In this document: positions 17,785-26,033 of the stretch, one piece after another
Layout of the letters: each line of letters starts with the position of its first letter
Position numbering within the stretch: position 1 is the stretch's first letter
Assembly: GCA_902500775.1 (NCBI GenBank)
Contig: CABVRZ010000001.1
Location: forward strand, 1-64,000
Direction: 5' to 3'
Length of the DNA: 64,000 bases
From: an uncultured Nitrospira sp.
GTDB lineage: Bacteria; Nitrospirota; Nitrospiria; Nitrospirales; Nitrospiraceae
The notes under the pieces: model-generated
Databases searched by the model: none
Seen by the model: only the letters and a program-made list of their open reading frames with translations
What the model was told of the DNA's origin: nothing
Made by a program: the position numbers and the translations under genes

Positions 17785-19497
17785 TTACTTGACCGGAACT
17801 GGAATCGGGCTCCCTTCAGGCTCCTTGACCTTCGCCACGGACGGCCGAATAGCAATAAGTGCCGCCACCGTCACAACGGCGAGGAAAAATACCGTGATCG
17901 CGGTAATCCATCCAGCGGAGTAGGAGAGCGTAGGAGTAAATGACTCCGCACTGAGATCCGACACTAGGCTGTAGGTATGGAAGTACTTCTTTAAGAGCGA
18001 GCGCACCGCCCCCATCAACCCCATGATCCAGGTGGACGTGAACGCTAGGAAGATCAGCACAAATTGGGCTGCAAAATCGATTTTCCCCCAGAGAATCGTT
18101 CCCTGCTTAATCGCACGGTTGTACAGGACAAAGTTGACGATCGTAACAAAGACCAGCGTGAAGATGGCCGAAAGCTTTGCCGGCATCGACGACAAGTAAT
18201 CCCACCCTTCCGGCAACTTCATCTCATCAGGCATATCAGTCCCAGTTGCCACAAAACCAGCGGGCGTGAGCCAAACCGCATCACTGATAAGCATGATGAT
18301 AAACCCGATCTTAATCACCGTTCTCGCAGAAACCGTCACCGGGACAAACCGACCAAGAAGGAACGGAGAGAGCGTCAATGGGAGGAGGAACGCTAAGGAC
18401 ATCGGATCCGGAATCCACCAGCTATTCATGACCCACATCGTAACAGGGAGCAAGACGATCAAGACGATGGGAGCCAAGACAGTAATCCGAACGTTATCAG
18501 CCCCCTCAATACGCTTCACGCTCAGCCAGCTATAATAGTTGATCCCCAAAAAGAGCAGCCCGATCATTATCCCTTGCATCTCAAAGAACATCGAGAGTTG
18601 ATCGGCCATCATGTAGGGACAGAACGAGAAATCGTAATCGCACATCTCATAGGCCAGCAACAGCCCAGTGAACGGCTGCAACAGCGAGCCTCCAACCGCG
18701 ATCCAGATGGCGACGAACCCCATCCAATCGTAATAGGCGCGCTCTTCCTTGGTCTTGGCTGCCATATACAGGTAGGCGGCGATCATGCCGGCGATAAAGC
18801 CCCCGAACGCGACATTGCCATCGATTCGATGCAGGCTCAGAGGGAACCAACTTTGGTTCGCAATCTTGTCCCACAAGGTTGCCGTGGCAAGAAAGTCTTG
18901 CGGTGAAATACCTTCGGCCTTCGGCGGTGTGTTCATAAACGACGTGGGCCCGTTGATCACGAATAGAATCAGCAAACACACCAGGTTCAAAAGCACACCC
19001 AATGCAATGTGTCGCCCCTTCTTCTCCCCTTTCCAAATATCCCACGTATAGAGGTAGGCATACATGAGGATTGTCTCGGTGATAAACAACGCGGGATATA
19101 GAATAGCGAAGACAACGTAGAATTGATTGATAAACGATGTCGTGAACTGCGGATAGGCGGCCAGAAGAACGAAGATAAACAATCCACCAGTGACCGCCGT
19201 CATGCTGAAGAGAATGACCGTCACCTTGGTCACTTCTTTTGCGAGACGATCGTAGCGAGGATCCTGTTTCCGATAACCCAACCATTCGGAAATTACGACG
19301 AAGATTGGAGCGCCGAGAATGAACGCGGCAAACAAGATATGGAGTTGCGCCACGATCCATACGGCCGTTCGATTTCCGGTGTAGGGGAAATCCACAACTG
19401 ACGTTCCAGCTTCCTGCGCGAACACGTCGGGAACACCTAGTATGCTCAGCAACGCTAGCAGAGTGAGAGTCAGGAGACTGCTCGAATGTGTTTTCAC
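17785..19497 (-). CDS. Cytochrome bd-like membrane subunit, second paralogue
   Basis: A 570-residue polytopic protein with a signal peptide, homologous to the protein of 11934-13814. It keeps VWIVAQLHILFAAF and FPLSLHRIDGNVAFGG, with the two conserved His. The typical CydA quinol-loop motif is not found. The distal half differs from its paralogue in helix-loop sequence and includes a CDYDFSFCPY loop with two Cys. The GTG start has GAGGCACC just upstream. It heads the tight part of the respiratory run, followed 39 bases later by a cytochrome c gene. The two paralogues flank the bc core, suggesting a heterodimeric membrane module; an oxidase role is not proven by sequence. Confidence 0.85.
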   Translation of the reverse strand: MKTHSSSLLTLTLLALLSILGVPDVFAQEAGTSVVDFPYTGNRTAVWIVAQLHILFAAFILGAPIFVVISEWLGYRKQDPRYDRLAKEVTKVTVILFSMTAVTGGLFIFVLLAAYPQFTTSFINQFYVVFAILYPALFITETILMYAYLYTWDIWKGEKKGRHIALGVLLNLVCLLILFVINGPTSFMNTPPKAEGISPQDFLATATLWDKIANQSWFPLSLHRIDGNVAFGGFIAGMIAAYLYMAAKTKEERAYYDWMGFVAIWIAVGGSLLQPFTGLLLAYEMCDYDFSFCPYMMADQLSMFFEMQGIMIGLLFLGINYYSWLSVKRIEGADNVRITVLAPIVLIVLLPVTMWVMNSWWIPDPMSLAFLLPLTLSPFLLGRFVPVTVSARTVIKIGFIIMLISDAVWLTPAGFVATGTDMPDEMKLPEGWDYLSSMPAKLSAIFTLVFVTIVNFVLYNRAIKQGTILWGKIDFAAQFVLIFLAFTSTWIMGLMGAVRSLLKKYFHTYSLVSDLSAESFTPTLSYSAGWITAITVFFLAVVTVAALIAIRPSVAKVKEPEGSPIPVPVK

Positions 19498-19815
19498 GGT
19501 GCCTCGATGCCCCCTATTCCTAGAGAGAAGATTCCAATAGTGAGGAGCCTATGACTCACGACCACCTCTGCCATGAGCAAGCTACCATCGTCCTAACCAC
19601 TCCGAGAAACCCAGCAGACCTCAATGTACCTCGACAAACCTGGCTACCAAGAAGCCATCGAGAGCTAGTCCACAATTACTCCCCACCGATCATCGAAGAA
19701 AAGACGGCGCGAGTATCTCAGATTTGTCGACCATAACCGAATAAGTGAATCCCTGAGCCCCTCGCAAAAAAACGCCTGAGCCCTTAGCTCACACGATCTG
19801 CGATGTGAAGATGGA
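19498..19815. other. Gene-free gap in the respiratory cluster
   Basis: Between the bd-like gene and the upstream lipoprotein cytochrome. A 61-codon plus-strand frame (19551-19736) lacks a ribosome binding site and any family resemblance. This gap probably holds the promoter of the main minus-strand respiratory operon; I could not identify unambiguous -35 and -10 boxes. Confidence 0.5.
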
Positions 19816-20298
19816 TTATTTTGCGCCAGCCTCTACCCACTGATTCTTTTCCACGCTCCAAACTTTTCCCGGCAAGCCAAAATTCCGCTCGAACAGAACA
19901 AGTTTCCATCGGTCATCATCCGAGAGCTTGCTCTTCCATCCCTTCATCTTTGTATTGGGTACACCTTCAGAGATCCGCCAGAACCACACGGCATCTGAAT
20001 AGAGCTTCATTCGCTCGGGATTTCGAAAGTCTGTAGCCCCCGCCTTGACCGGCTTTCCATCTTTTCCATGGCAACTGGCACAATTGACATCTGGGTTCGT
20101 CTCACCAAGAAAAAGCTTTCGCCCCTCTTCCAACTTCTGCGCATCCCCCCACCAACCCGATGGCATGTGCTTTTCCACATATTCGACCGGGGCTGGAGGT
20201 GGAGGAACGATTGGTCCCTCACCATCCCCACCGCCACTGCACGCGACTAGCAGCCCAAGACTCAGTACAGCCGGGGCATAAACAGCTTGGAACCTCAT
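19816..20298 (-). CDS. Monohaem cytochrome c lipoprotein
   Basis: A 160-residue protein with a lipobox (LLVACS, Cys about 20), a Gly-rich and Pro-rich linker, and a cytochrome c domain with CASCH (about 73-77). The segment WFWRISEGVPNTKMKGW resembles the one around WRIKKGG in the cytochrome of 10509-11225, so the two domains are related. It is likely a periplasmic electron carrier anchored by lipid. The ATG lies only three bases beyond the upstream stop and there is no strong ribosome binding site, so translation is probably coupled to the upstream gene. Confidence 0.85.
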   Translation of the reverse strand: MRFQAVYAPAVLSLGLLVACSGGGDGEGPIVPPPPAPVEYVEKHMPSGWWGDAQKLEEGRKLFLGETNPDVNCASCHGKDGKPVKAGATDFRNPERMKLYSDAVWFWRISEGVPNTKMKGWKSKLSDDDRWKLVLFERNFGLPGKVWSVEKNQWVEAGAK

Positions 20299-20301
20299 GA
20301 A

Positions 20302-20919
20302 TCAGTGATGCCCCCTTTTCTTATCTTGAGGCCTTCCCTTGCCTTTTGCCTTTTCACCACTAGATCGAAGGAGCCTCATCCCAATTACGCCACCGGCAAC
20401 CACAAGAGCCGAACCGCCTCCCCACCAGATCCAAGATGAGGTGTTACCGCCACCACAGTTATTCCCAAAATCAACCCGAACCTTCCGTTCACTCTCGAGA
20501 TCCTTGGAGTCAAACTCAATTTTTAGATTCTTCTGCTCCCCCCTCGCTTCAATGAGCAGTGGGTCACCAAGATTGTCGTTGTGAAGATGGAACATGGCTT
20601 TATAGTAGCCATCTCCATCGGTCCTCACGACCTGGCCATAGGAGATCTTGGTATCTTTGACGAGGACATCAGTGTTCGACACACCTACTCCGCCTTCTCC
20701 ACAGACATACCCTTCGACCATGAAGCGATGATCCGCCTCGTGCGTCGCAAAGGTTATGGGTGGGAAGCCAGCGCTCACGACAATGCAGCACGCAACTACG
20801 AGTGGCCATCCCGGCGATCTCTTGGCAAACTTCACACTCAATTGCGAACTCTTTGCTCCTTGAAAATGACACGCCACTGGAGCCAGAGCGCGCTGCATCG
20901 GGGCACGGGTTTCTAGCAC
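20302..20919 (-). CDS. Exported Ig-like/carboxypeptidase-regulatory-like domain protein
   Basis: About 205 residues: a long N-terminal region with a hydrophobic signal or anchor (about 38-58), a beta-sandwich of carboxypeptidase regulatory-like type (EGYVCGEGGVGVSNTDVLV, then RTDGDGYYKAMFHLH), and a C-terminal TM helix followed by a strongly basic tail. Two further Cys may form a disulfide. It is probably a periplasmic accessory or copper/haem chaperone-like partner of the cytochrome that follows it by three bases, but its function is not known. The start is unclear: GTG 20919 and an ATG at 20898 both lack ribosome binding sites. Confidence 0.65.
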   Translation of the reverse strand: MLETRAPMQRALAPVACHFQGAKSSQLSVKFAKRSPGWPLVVACCIVVSAGFPPITFATHEADHRFMVEGYVCGEGGVGVSNTDVLVKDTKISYGQVVRTDGDGYYKAMFHLHNDNLGDPLLIEARGEQKNLKIEFDSKDLESERKVRVDFGNNCGGGNTSSWIWWGGGSALVVAGGVIGMRLLRSSGEKAKGKGRPQDKKRGHH

Positions 20920-21167
20920 AGCAACTGGTCTTTGTCAATGAACAGACAGGCTCTTTGGGAGAGCCGAGCATGGCAGGAACTATCGTTCGTTAGGATCTAG
21001 AATACACGTATAGAAGGTGACGTTGGCAGGGATAGATACTCTGTTGGCGTCGCTCATTCGTCCTGACAGACCTCTACCAAAGAGATGACGGACAGGGCCT
21101 GTCCTGGAGAGCGCTACGTGACATTCATCAACATGTCGAGAGCATCGACAGGCGTTCTAACCAGCGA

Positions 21168-21560
21168 CTAGAGGTAACCCCGCGTACGTGCGTCCGCCTC
21201 GACGCGAGCGGCTTCTGCGCGGCGCTCGGATTCTTTTTTCGACGCCCAAGCCTCCCACGACTTACCGTTTGCCGTATCTTCGCCGGTAAAGGCGATCGAG
21301 ATGATCGATGCGTAGGGGATAGTGCGAGGGGAGGGATTGTCCTCGGGAAAAAAATCGATGGAGAGATGCTCTCCGCTGGCGTGGCGGTTAAAGAGAAACC
21401 CGACGATGCGCTCACCAGATGCCAGCTCAAGTGTTACATCGCCACGGTAATCGAAGGCCATCTCAATGGCCTCCGCCTTTTCTTGTTCCGTGGCCGGCGT
21501 AAACATACGGCCTTCCAATGAACCGGATGGACTGGATGAATGGCTCTTGGTATCAGTCAT
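21168..21560 (-). CDS. Hypothetical protein, 130 residues
   Basis: A soluble protein with no signal peptide. The centre (about 30-95) looks like a small beta-barrel (VTLELASGERIVGFLFNR, LSIDFFPED, IPYASIISIAFTGED), similar in style to LSm/PilZ-like folds. The C-terminal third is a charged helix rich in Lys, Glu, Arg and Ala. I do not recognise the family. It lies 65 bases upstream of nothing obvious on its own strand and downstream of hpnH (minus strand), so it could be the second gene of an hpnH operon. The ATG has a GGGG at about seven bases. Confidence 0.6.
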   Translation of the reverse strand: MTDTKSHSSSPSGSLEGRMFTPATEQEKAEAIEMAFDYRGDVTLELASGERIVGFLFNRHASGEHLSIDFFPEDNPSPRTIPYASIISIAFTGEDTANGKSWEAWASKKESERRAEAARVEADARTRGYL

Positions 21561-21625
21561 GACAAGGCCCCGTCAAGCGTGCGTAAAGACTCGTGCCATG
21601 GTTCGACGAATGACGTGTGACGCAA

Positions 21626-22642
21626 TTATCGCGAGGTGGGCATTAAGGTTAACTTCGCCGTGCGCGCAAAGCCTGACACAGTGCCGAACGTATCACTTAC
21701 CGCCGAAGCCTCATATCCACAATGGACCATGCATTCGGCGCATTTCTCGTTGGCGCTTGTGCCGTAGTCCTGCCAGGCCGTCGTCTCCATCAACTCGAGG
21801 AAACTCTTCGCATACCCTTCCTGCAAGAGGTAACAGGGCTTCTGCCAGCCGAACACATTGTACGTGGGATTCCCCCAGGGCGTGCACTGATACTCTTTCT
21901 TCCCCATCAGAAAATCCAGGAAGAGCGGCGACTGATTGAACTTCCACGACCCCTTCGGCTGACCGAGAATCTTCGAGAACAGCTCCTTTGTCTTGGCCTT
22001 CTTCAGGAAATGTTGTTGATCCGGCGCTTTGTGATAACTATAGCCCGGCGAAATCATCATGCCTTCCACGCCGAGCGACATCATCTCATCAAAGAACTGG
22101 CGCACCCGATCCGGATTGGCATCGTCGAACAGCGTGGTGTTCGTCGTCACGCGATGGCCCAGCTTCAGCGCTTCCTTGATCGCCTTGACCGCCACGTCGT
22201 AGACCCCGTCTCGGCAGACTGCGAGATCGTGCTCCTTCTTCAATCCATCCATATGTACACTGAACGTCAGATACTTCGACGGTGTGAACTCTTTGAGTTT
22301 GCGTTCCATCAAGATCGCATTCGTGCAGACATAGAGATAGCGCTTCTGCGCCACCAAGCCCTCGACGATCCGTCCGATTTCGGGATGGATCATCGGCTCC
22401 CCTCCTGGGATCGCGACGATCGGCGCACCACATTCCTCAGCCGCGGCCCAGCACTGTTCCGGGGTCAATCGTTTATCGAGCACATGGTCGGGATATTGGA
22501 TTTTCCCGCAGCCGGCACAAGCCAGATTGCAGCGAAACAGCGGTTCCAGCATCAACACCAAGGGATATCGCTTGATCCCCTTCAGCTTATTCGAAAGGAC
22601 ATAACTCGCCACGGTATACATCTGGGAAATCGGAACAGCCAT
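21626..22642 (-). CDS. hpnH: Hopanoid biosynthesis radical SAM protein HpnH
   Basis: HpnH joins the 5'-deoxyadenosyl radical to hopene/diploptene to form adenosylhopane, the first step of extended hopanoid synthesis. The 338-residue protein has the radical SAM cluster motif CNLACAGC near residue 38, the GGEP motif (PIVAIPGGEPMIHPE), and further Cys in the C-terminal part, including EKCAECMVHCGYE. AAAGGAG lies six bases before the ATG. It belongs with the shc and hpnG genes about 10 kb away, giving a cyclisation, adenosylation and nucleobase-removal route. A dyad operator-like sequence lies about 55 bases upstream. Confidence 0.95.
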   Translation of the reverse strand: MAVPISQMYTVASYVLSNKLKGIKRYPLVLMLEPLFRCNLACAGCGKIQYPDHVLDKRLTPEQCWAAAEECGAPIVAIPGGEPMIHPEIGRIVEGLVAQKRYLYVCTNAILMERKLKEFTPSKYLTFSVHMDGLKKEHDLAVCRDGVYDVAVKAIKEALKLGHRVTTNTTLFDDANPDRVRQFFDEMMSLGVEGMMISPGYSYHKAPDQQHFLKKAKTKELFSKILGQPKGSWKFNQSPLFLDFLMGKKEYQCTPWGNPTYNVFGWQKPCYLLQEGYAKSFLELMETTAWQDYGTSANEKCAECMVHCGYEASAVSDTFGTVSGFARTAKLTLMPTSR

Positions 22643-22696
22643 TCCGCTCTCCTTTACCTAACCGATTGTGCTTTTAAGAGCCCTATCTATATCTGA

Positions 22697-22717
22697 ACAG
22701 CTACATCGTATAGCTGT
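22697..22717. promoter_or_regulatory. Possible operator dyad upstream of hpnH
   Basis: ACAGCTA and TAGCTGT form a perfect 7-bp inverted repeat with a 7-base spacer, about 55 bases upstream of the hpnH start. The size and symmetry suit a dimeric regulator site. It could also be a weak hairpin in the leader. No regulator gene is adjacent. Confidence 0.3.
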
Positions 22718-22751
22718 ACTTGGAGGCACAAGAATGTTCGGGATTGTAACA

Positions 22752-22915
22752 TCTCATCTATAGGTCGTCAATTTTCTTATCGACCATACTACACTACGCG
22801 AGAAGTCACCCAATGATTACTTCCCGACTCATTTCCACCGGCCCGACCTCAGCACGTATTTGCTCGTTGAAGCCTCCTCTCTTGTCAGAGGCTTTCCCAG
22901 ACACTATAGATGAGA
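22752..22915. repeat. 12-bp inverted repeats 140 bases apart
   Basis: TCTCATCTATAG at 22752-22763 is the exact reverse complement of CTATAGATGAGA at 22904-22915. The enclosed DNA contains no gene. A smaller hairpin AGCCTC/GAGGCT lies inside at about 22870-22892. It could be a small non-autonomous element or chance. Confidence 0.4.
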
Positions 22916-23229
22916 ACGATGTCCTTGGTGAACCCAATGTCGGCAACAGGATTTTCCCCCTGCCTCGGATAGGCATCACATGAAAGCGCATGAGTAAGAG
23001 AATCCATCTTGCGGGTACAAACGCTCAACCTGATTCACTGGCAAAACCGAAGAGCGTCCCAGTTTTTTGTTTGTGCGAGCAGCAACGACCAACAAGAAGG
23101 CACCCACAGTCAACGGATCAAAGGGAAGAGAATAGGTGGTAATCCGAAGAACTCTTGAAGAGTGTATTCCATGACTATATGGATGAAGAATGCAGTTCGA
23201 TGAGCTGGACGACGGAAGCGAGAGATTGG

Positions 23230-23301
23230 AGGCGCCGAGCGGGTTCGAACCGCTGCATCGCAGTTTTGCAGACTGCTCCCTTACCACTTGGGTACGGCGC
23301 C
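23230..23301 (-). tRNA. tRNA-Cys (GCA anticodon)
   Basis: A 72-base cloverleaf on the minus strand: acceptor GGCGCCG paired with CGGCGCC, short D-stem CCC/GGG, anticodon stem GCAGT/ACTGC with loop CTGCAAA (anticodon GCA), T-arm AGCGG/CCGCT around TTCGAAC, and discriminator U as in other tRNA-Cys. TCC follows; CCA is not encoded. Confidence 0.95.
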
Positions 23302-23364
23302 CCGGGGATCGGCATTATAATCTCTTCGTTTTCTAGAACTCAAGACAAGAACCGCACAAGAACA

Positions 23365-24771
23365 TCAGGTCTCATTTGCAACACGAGGGGATCTTGGGAG
23401 CAGAGGCTCTGATTGTAAGTTAGACCCAGACCGTCGGCACATCGTACTGAGAAGCAATCCACACAAGATGAGCATGGCGATGCCGAGGTGATGATAACTT
23501 TTCAAGGCCTCCCACCTGGCCGACCCAACGACCTCATAATTCAGCACCATCGTTAGCACGACATAGGCGCCTAGCATTGCGTATCCTGTACGGCTCAACG
23601 TACCCTGTACTTGCAAGGCCGCTGCAACGACAATACTCGCGGCCGGAATCATCCAGACCAGATGTTGATCCCATGTGATCGGCGAAAAGAAGAGGGCTAA
23701 CATCAGCGTGCCGGCACAATCGCGTGCCCATGACGGATCACCCGGCCCTTGAAACGGCCCCCTGCTGGACCAGGCAAACAGGCTGAGCAGACTGAGCCCA
23801 GCAACCCCAACGATCGCATTGGCAACGGGTGACGGCAGGTCTAGTACCGGCTTGTATGCATTGTCTATTTGTCGAAGCCGATGCTCTGGTGGGTAGGTGA
23901 CCAAATAACGTAGTAGGGTATGCCGGAGCGAGAGATTGGCTTTCTGCAGTTCATTTTCTTGCCGGCCCTCAGCCTGTCGGTCAAGCACAGACAACACGGC
24001 ATTCCTGGTCCACTCCGTGTGATGATCCCACCAACTTATAGGGCCCATGTACAAGATGGGCAACAGTACCCACAGAACGGTTGCGAGTACCGTGTACGAG
24101 GCCACCCGCCATTGCCGTTTCCATAGAAATAGCAGCACGAAGAGCGCAGGAGTGATTTTGAGCACAATGCCCAGACCGACTAACGCTGCCCCTAGCTGTT
24201 CTCGCCCAATCCATATCGCATAGACCCCTGCTGAGATAATCCCCAACAATATAAGATGTGGGCCGCCGTCATCGAGATCGTTCAAGATAAATTGCAGCGT
24301 CAGTGCTCCCGCACCCACGCCAACCAAGAGCCGCCTCCATCCACCTTGGTCAGATATCCCGCACAGCATGCGATGGAACATCACGACTGTCATGACGAGG
24401 CACCCGATCGCGACGGCATAACGCAGCGCCAGACTTGGGTTTCTGTCAAGAATCAGCAACGGAGCAAAGTAGATCCCAGTGGTGGGCAAATACATGTAGC
24501 AGTAGTCATTGGCATAGAGATAGTCACCGGTGAGAAAACGCCTTCCAATTTCGCGATGAATGTCAATGTCTCGGAAATGGTATGACCGGCCAAAGGAAAT
24601 GATGTACCCATGCACCATGGCGGCAATCATCAACCCAAGCTTCGCCAACCTTGTAACAATGGAAGACTTGGCGACCTCGCTGGCCCACTGAATGATCGAT
24701 GATGATTCCATGGAGGAGGGACAGTTACATGACGAGCGTACGCCCGTCAATCGTTTCTTTACCGAGAGCAC
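23365..24771 (-). CDS. GT87/DUF2029-like membrane glycosyltransferase
   Basis: Up to 468 residues with about ten TM helices. The layout is that of GT-C glycosyltransferases of the DUF2029/GT87 family, which use polyprenyl-phosphate sugars. There is an early periplasmic loop with acidic residues after the first helix (HFRDIDIHREIGRRFLTGDYLY), then YLPTTGIYFAPLL, and the typical LGIVLKITPALFVLLFLWKRQW segment. It may glycosylate lipids or surface polymers; because it sits next to isoprenoid and hopanoid genes, a lipid substrate is possible but inferred. The start is uncertain (GTG 24771 or ATG 24711; neither has a clear ribosome binding site). Confidence 0.75.
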   Translation of the reverse strand: MLSVKKRLTGVRSSCNCPSSMESSSIIQWASEVAKSSIVTRLAKLGLMIAAMVHGYIISFGRSYHFRDIDIHREIGRRFLTGDYLYANDYCYMYLPTTGIYFAPLLILDRNPSLALRYAVAIGCLVMTVVMFHRMLCGISDQGGWRRLLVGVGAGALTLQFILNDLDDGGPHLILLGIISAGVYAIWIGREQLGAALVGLGIVLKITPALFVLLFLWKRQWRVASYTVLATVLWVLLPILYMGPISWWDHHTEWTRNAVLSVLDRQAEGRQENELQKANLSLRHTLLRYLVTYPPEHRLRQIDNAYKPVLDLPSPVANAIVGVAGLSLLSLFAWSSRGPFQGPGDPSWARDCAGTLMLALFFSPITWDQHLVWMIPAASIVVAAALQVQGTLSRTGYAMLGAYVVLTMVLNYEVVGSARWEALKSYHHLGIAMLILCGLLLSTMCRRSGSNLQSEPLLPRSPRVANET

Positions 24772-24811
24772 CTTGCAGATAGTTCAGTGAGAATACGCTT
24801 GAAGAATCCAG

Positions 24812-25996
24812 CTATCTGTGGGGCAAGACCGGGATTGCCTTCCCAAGCGTTGAGGGGTGATCTGACTGAGGAACGAGAGGTTCCCAATTGTTGGAGGAAA
24901 CAGGAACAACCTGCTCGCCATTTTGCTCCGCCTCTTTTTCCTTCGCGAGCTGCTCCACTTCTGCAATAAGCGTGTCCATTAATTCTTCCATCGGGACCTT
25001 CCGAACGAGCTTCCCTTTCTTAAACAGTATGCCTTTCCCCTCGCCACCGGCGATCCCAATATCAGCTTCCTTCCCTTCTCCGATTCCATTCACCACACAG
25101 CCAAGCACAGAAACATTCAAGGGTGTTGTGATGTGGCCGAGTTTTTTCTCAAGCTCATTCGCCATCCGGACGACGTCGATTTCGACACGCCCGCAAGTGG
25201 GGCAGGCAATGACATTGATCCCTCGATGGCGCAGTTCCAGCGATTTCAAGATTTCAAACCCAACCTTCACTTCTTCAACTGGATCGGCAGCCAGCGACAC
25301 CCGCAACGTATCGCCAATGCCATGAGCCAGCAGATACCCAAGCCCCATGGCCGACTTTACCGCGCCGGTCAATGCCGTACCTGCCTCGGTGATGCCGATA
25401 TGGAGTGGATAGTCCGATTGATGGGCGAACAGCCAATAGGCATCGATGGCATGGTGCACATCGGAGGCTTTCAGGGACACCTTTATATTGGTAAAGCCCA
25501 CGTCTTCAAGCGCATGCACCGCATTCAGTGCTGACTCGGAGAGCGCTTCCGGTGAAGGCCAACCGTATTTCTCCAGCAACGGCCGTTCGAGTGATCCACC
25601 GTTGACGCCAACCCGGATCGGAATACCACGATTGTTGACGGCCTTGATGACTTCTTCCACCTTCCACCAGGCGCCGATGTTGCCGGGATTAATCCTGACA
25701 CAGTCGACGACAGCGGCAGCTTTCAAGGCCAGGCGATAATCGAAATGGATATCTGCGATCAGCGGCACTGTCATGGCCGCTTTGATCTTCGGCAAGGCCG
25801 CAGCGGCTTCGTCGTCGGGAACTGCGACGCGGATGAGTTCACAGCCGGCAGTCTCGAGCTGGCGGATCTGCTCAACGGTCTTGTCTACATCCCGCGTGTC
25901 GGTCGAGCACATCGACTGTACAGACACGGGGGCGTCCCCACCGATCTTTACCGAGCCAACTTGAATCTGCCGTGTCTTACGCCTTGAAATATGCAT
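24812..25996 (-). CDS. ispG: 4-hydroxy-3-methylbut-2-enyl diphosphate synthase IspG
   Basis: The penultimate enzyme of the MEP isoprenoid pathway; it converts MEcPP to HMBPP using a [4Fe-4S] cluster. 394 residues: N-terminal TIM-barrel part (VQSMCSTDTRDV, ELIRVAVPDDEAA, ADIHFDYRLAL, INPGNIG) and the C-terminal cluster domain with CPTCGR and GCVVNGIGEGKEADIG supplying the Cys ligands. A C-terminal extension of about 35 residues past the usual end is Glu/Gln/Pro-rich. The gene follows dxs by 37 bases on the same strand, so the first and a late MEP-pathway step are probably co-expressed. The start is at ATG 25996 with only a weak GAG upstream. Confidence 0.95.
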   Translation of the reverse strand: MHISRRKTRQIQVGSVKIGGDAPVSVQSMCSTDTRDVDKTVEQIRQLETAGCELIRVAVPDDEAAAALPKIKAAMTVPLIADIHFDYRLALKAAAVVDCVRINPGNIGAWWKVEEVIKAVNNRGIPIRVGVNGGSLERPLLEKYGWPSPEALSESALNAVHALEDVGFTNIKVSLKASDVHHAIDAYWLFAHQSDYPLHIGITEAGTALTGAVKSAMGLGYLLAHGIGDTLRVSLAADPVEEVKVGFEILKSLELRHRGINVIACPTCGRVEIDVVRMANELEKKLGHITTPLNVSVLGCVVNGIGEGKEADIGIAGGEGKGILFKKGKLVRKVPMEELMDTLIAEVEQLAKEKEAEQNGEQVVPVSSNNWEPLVPQSDHPSTLGKAIPVLPHR

Positions 25997-26033
25997 CCAG
26001 TTACTCGCCTTACCCCTTACCCTTCACGGCTCA

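Larger units (their letters stand above)
22643..23229. other. Gene-free stretch between hpnH and tRNA-Cys
   Basis: No supported gene. Short minus-strand frames (22806-22991 and 22976-23287) lack ribosome binding sites and the latter runs through the tRNA. It holds the hpnH promoter region, a 7-bp dyad at 22697-22717 and a widely spaced 12-bp inverted repeat (22752-22763 with 22904-22915). Confidence 0.55.
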
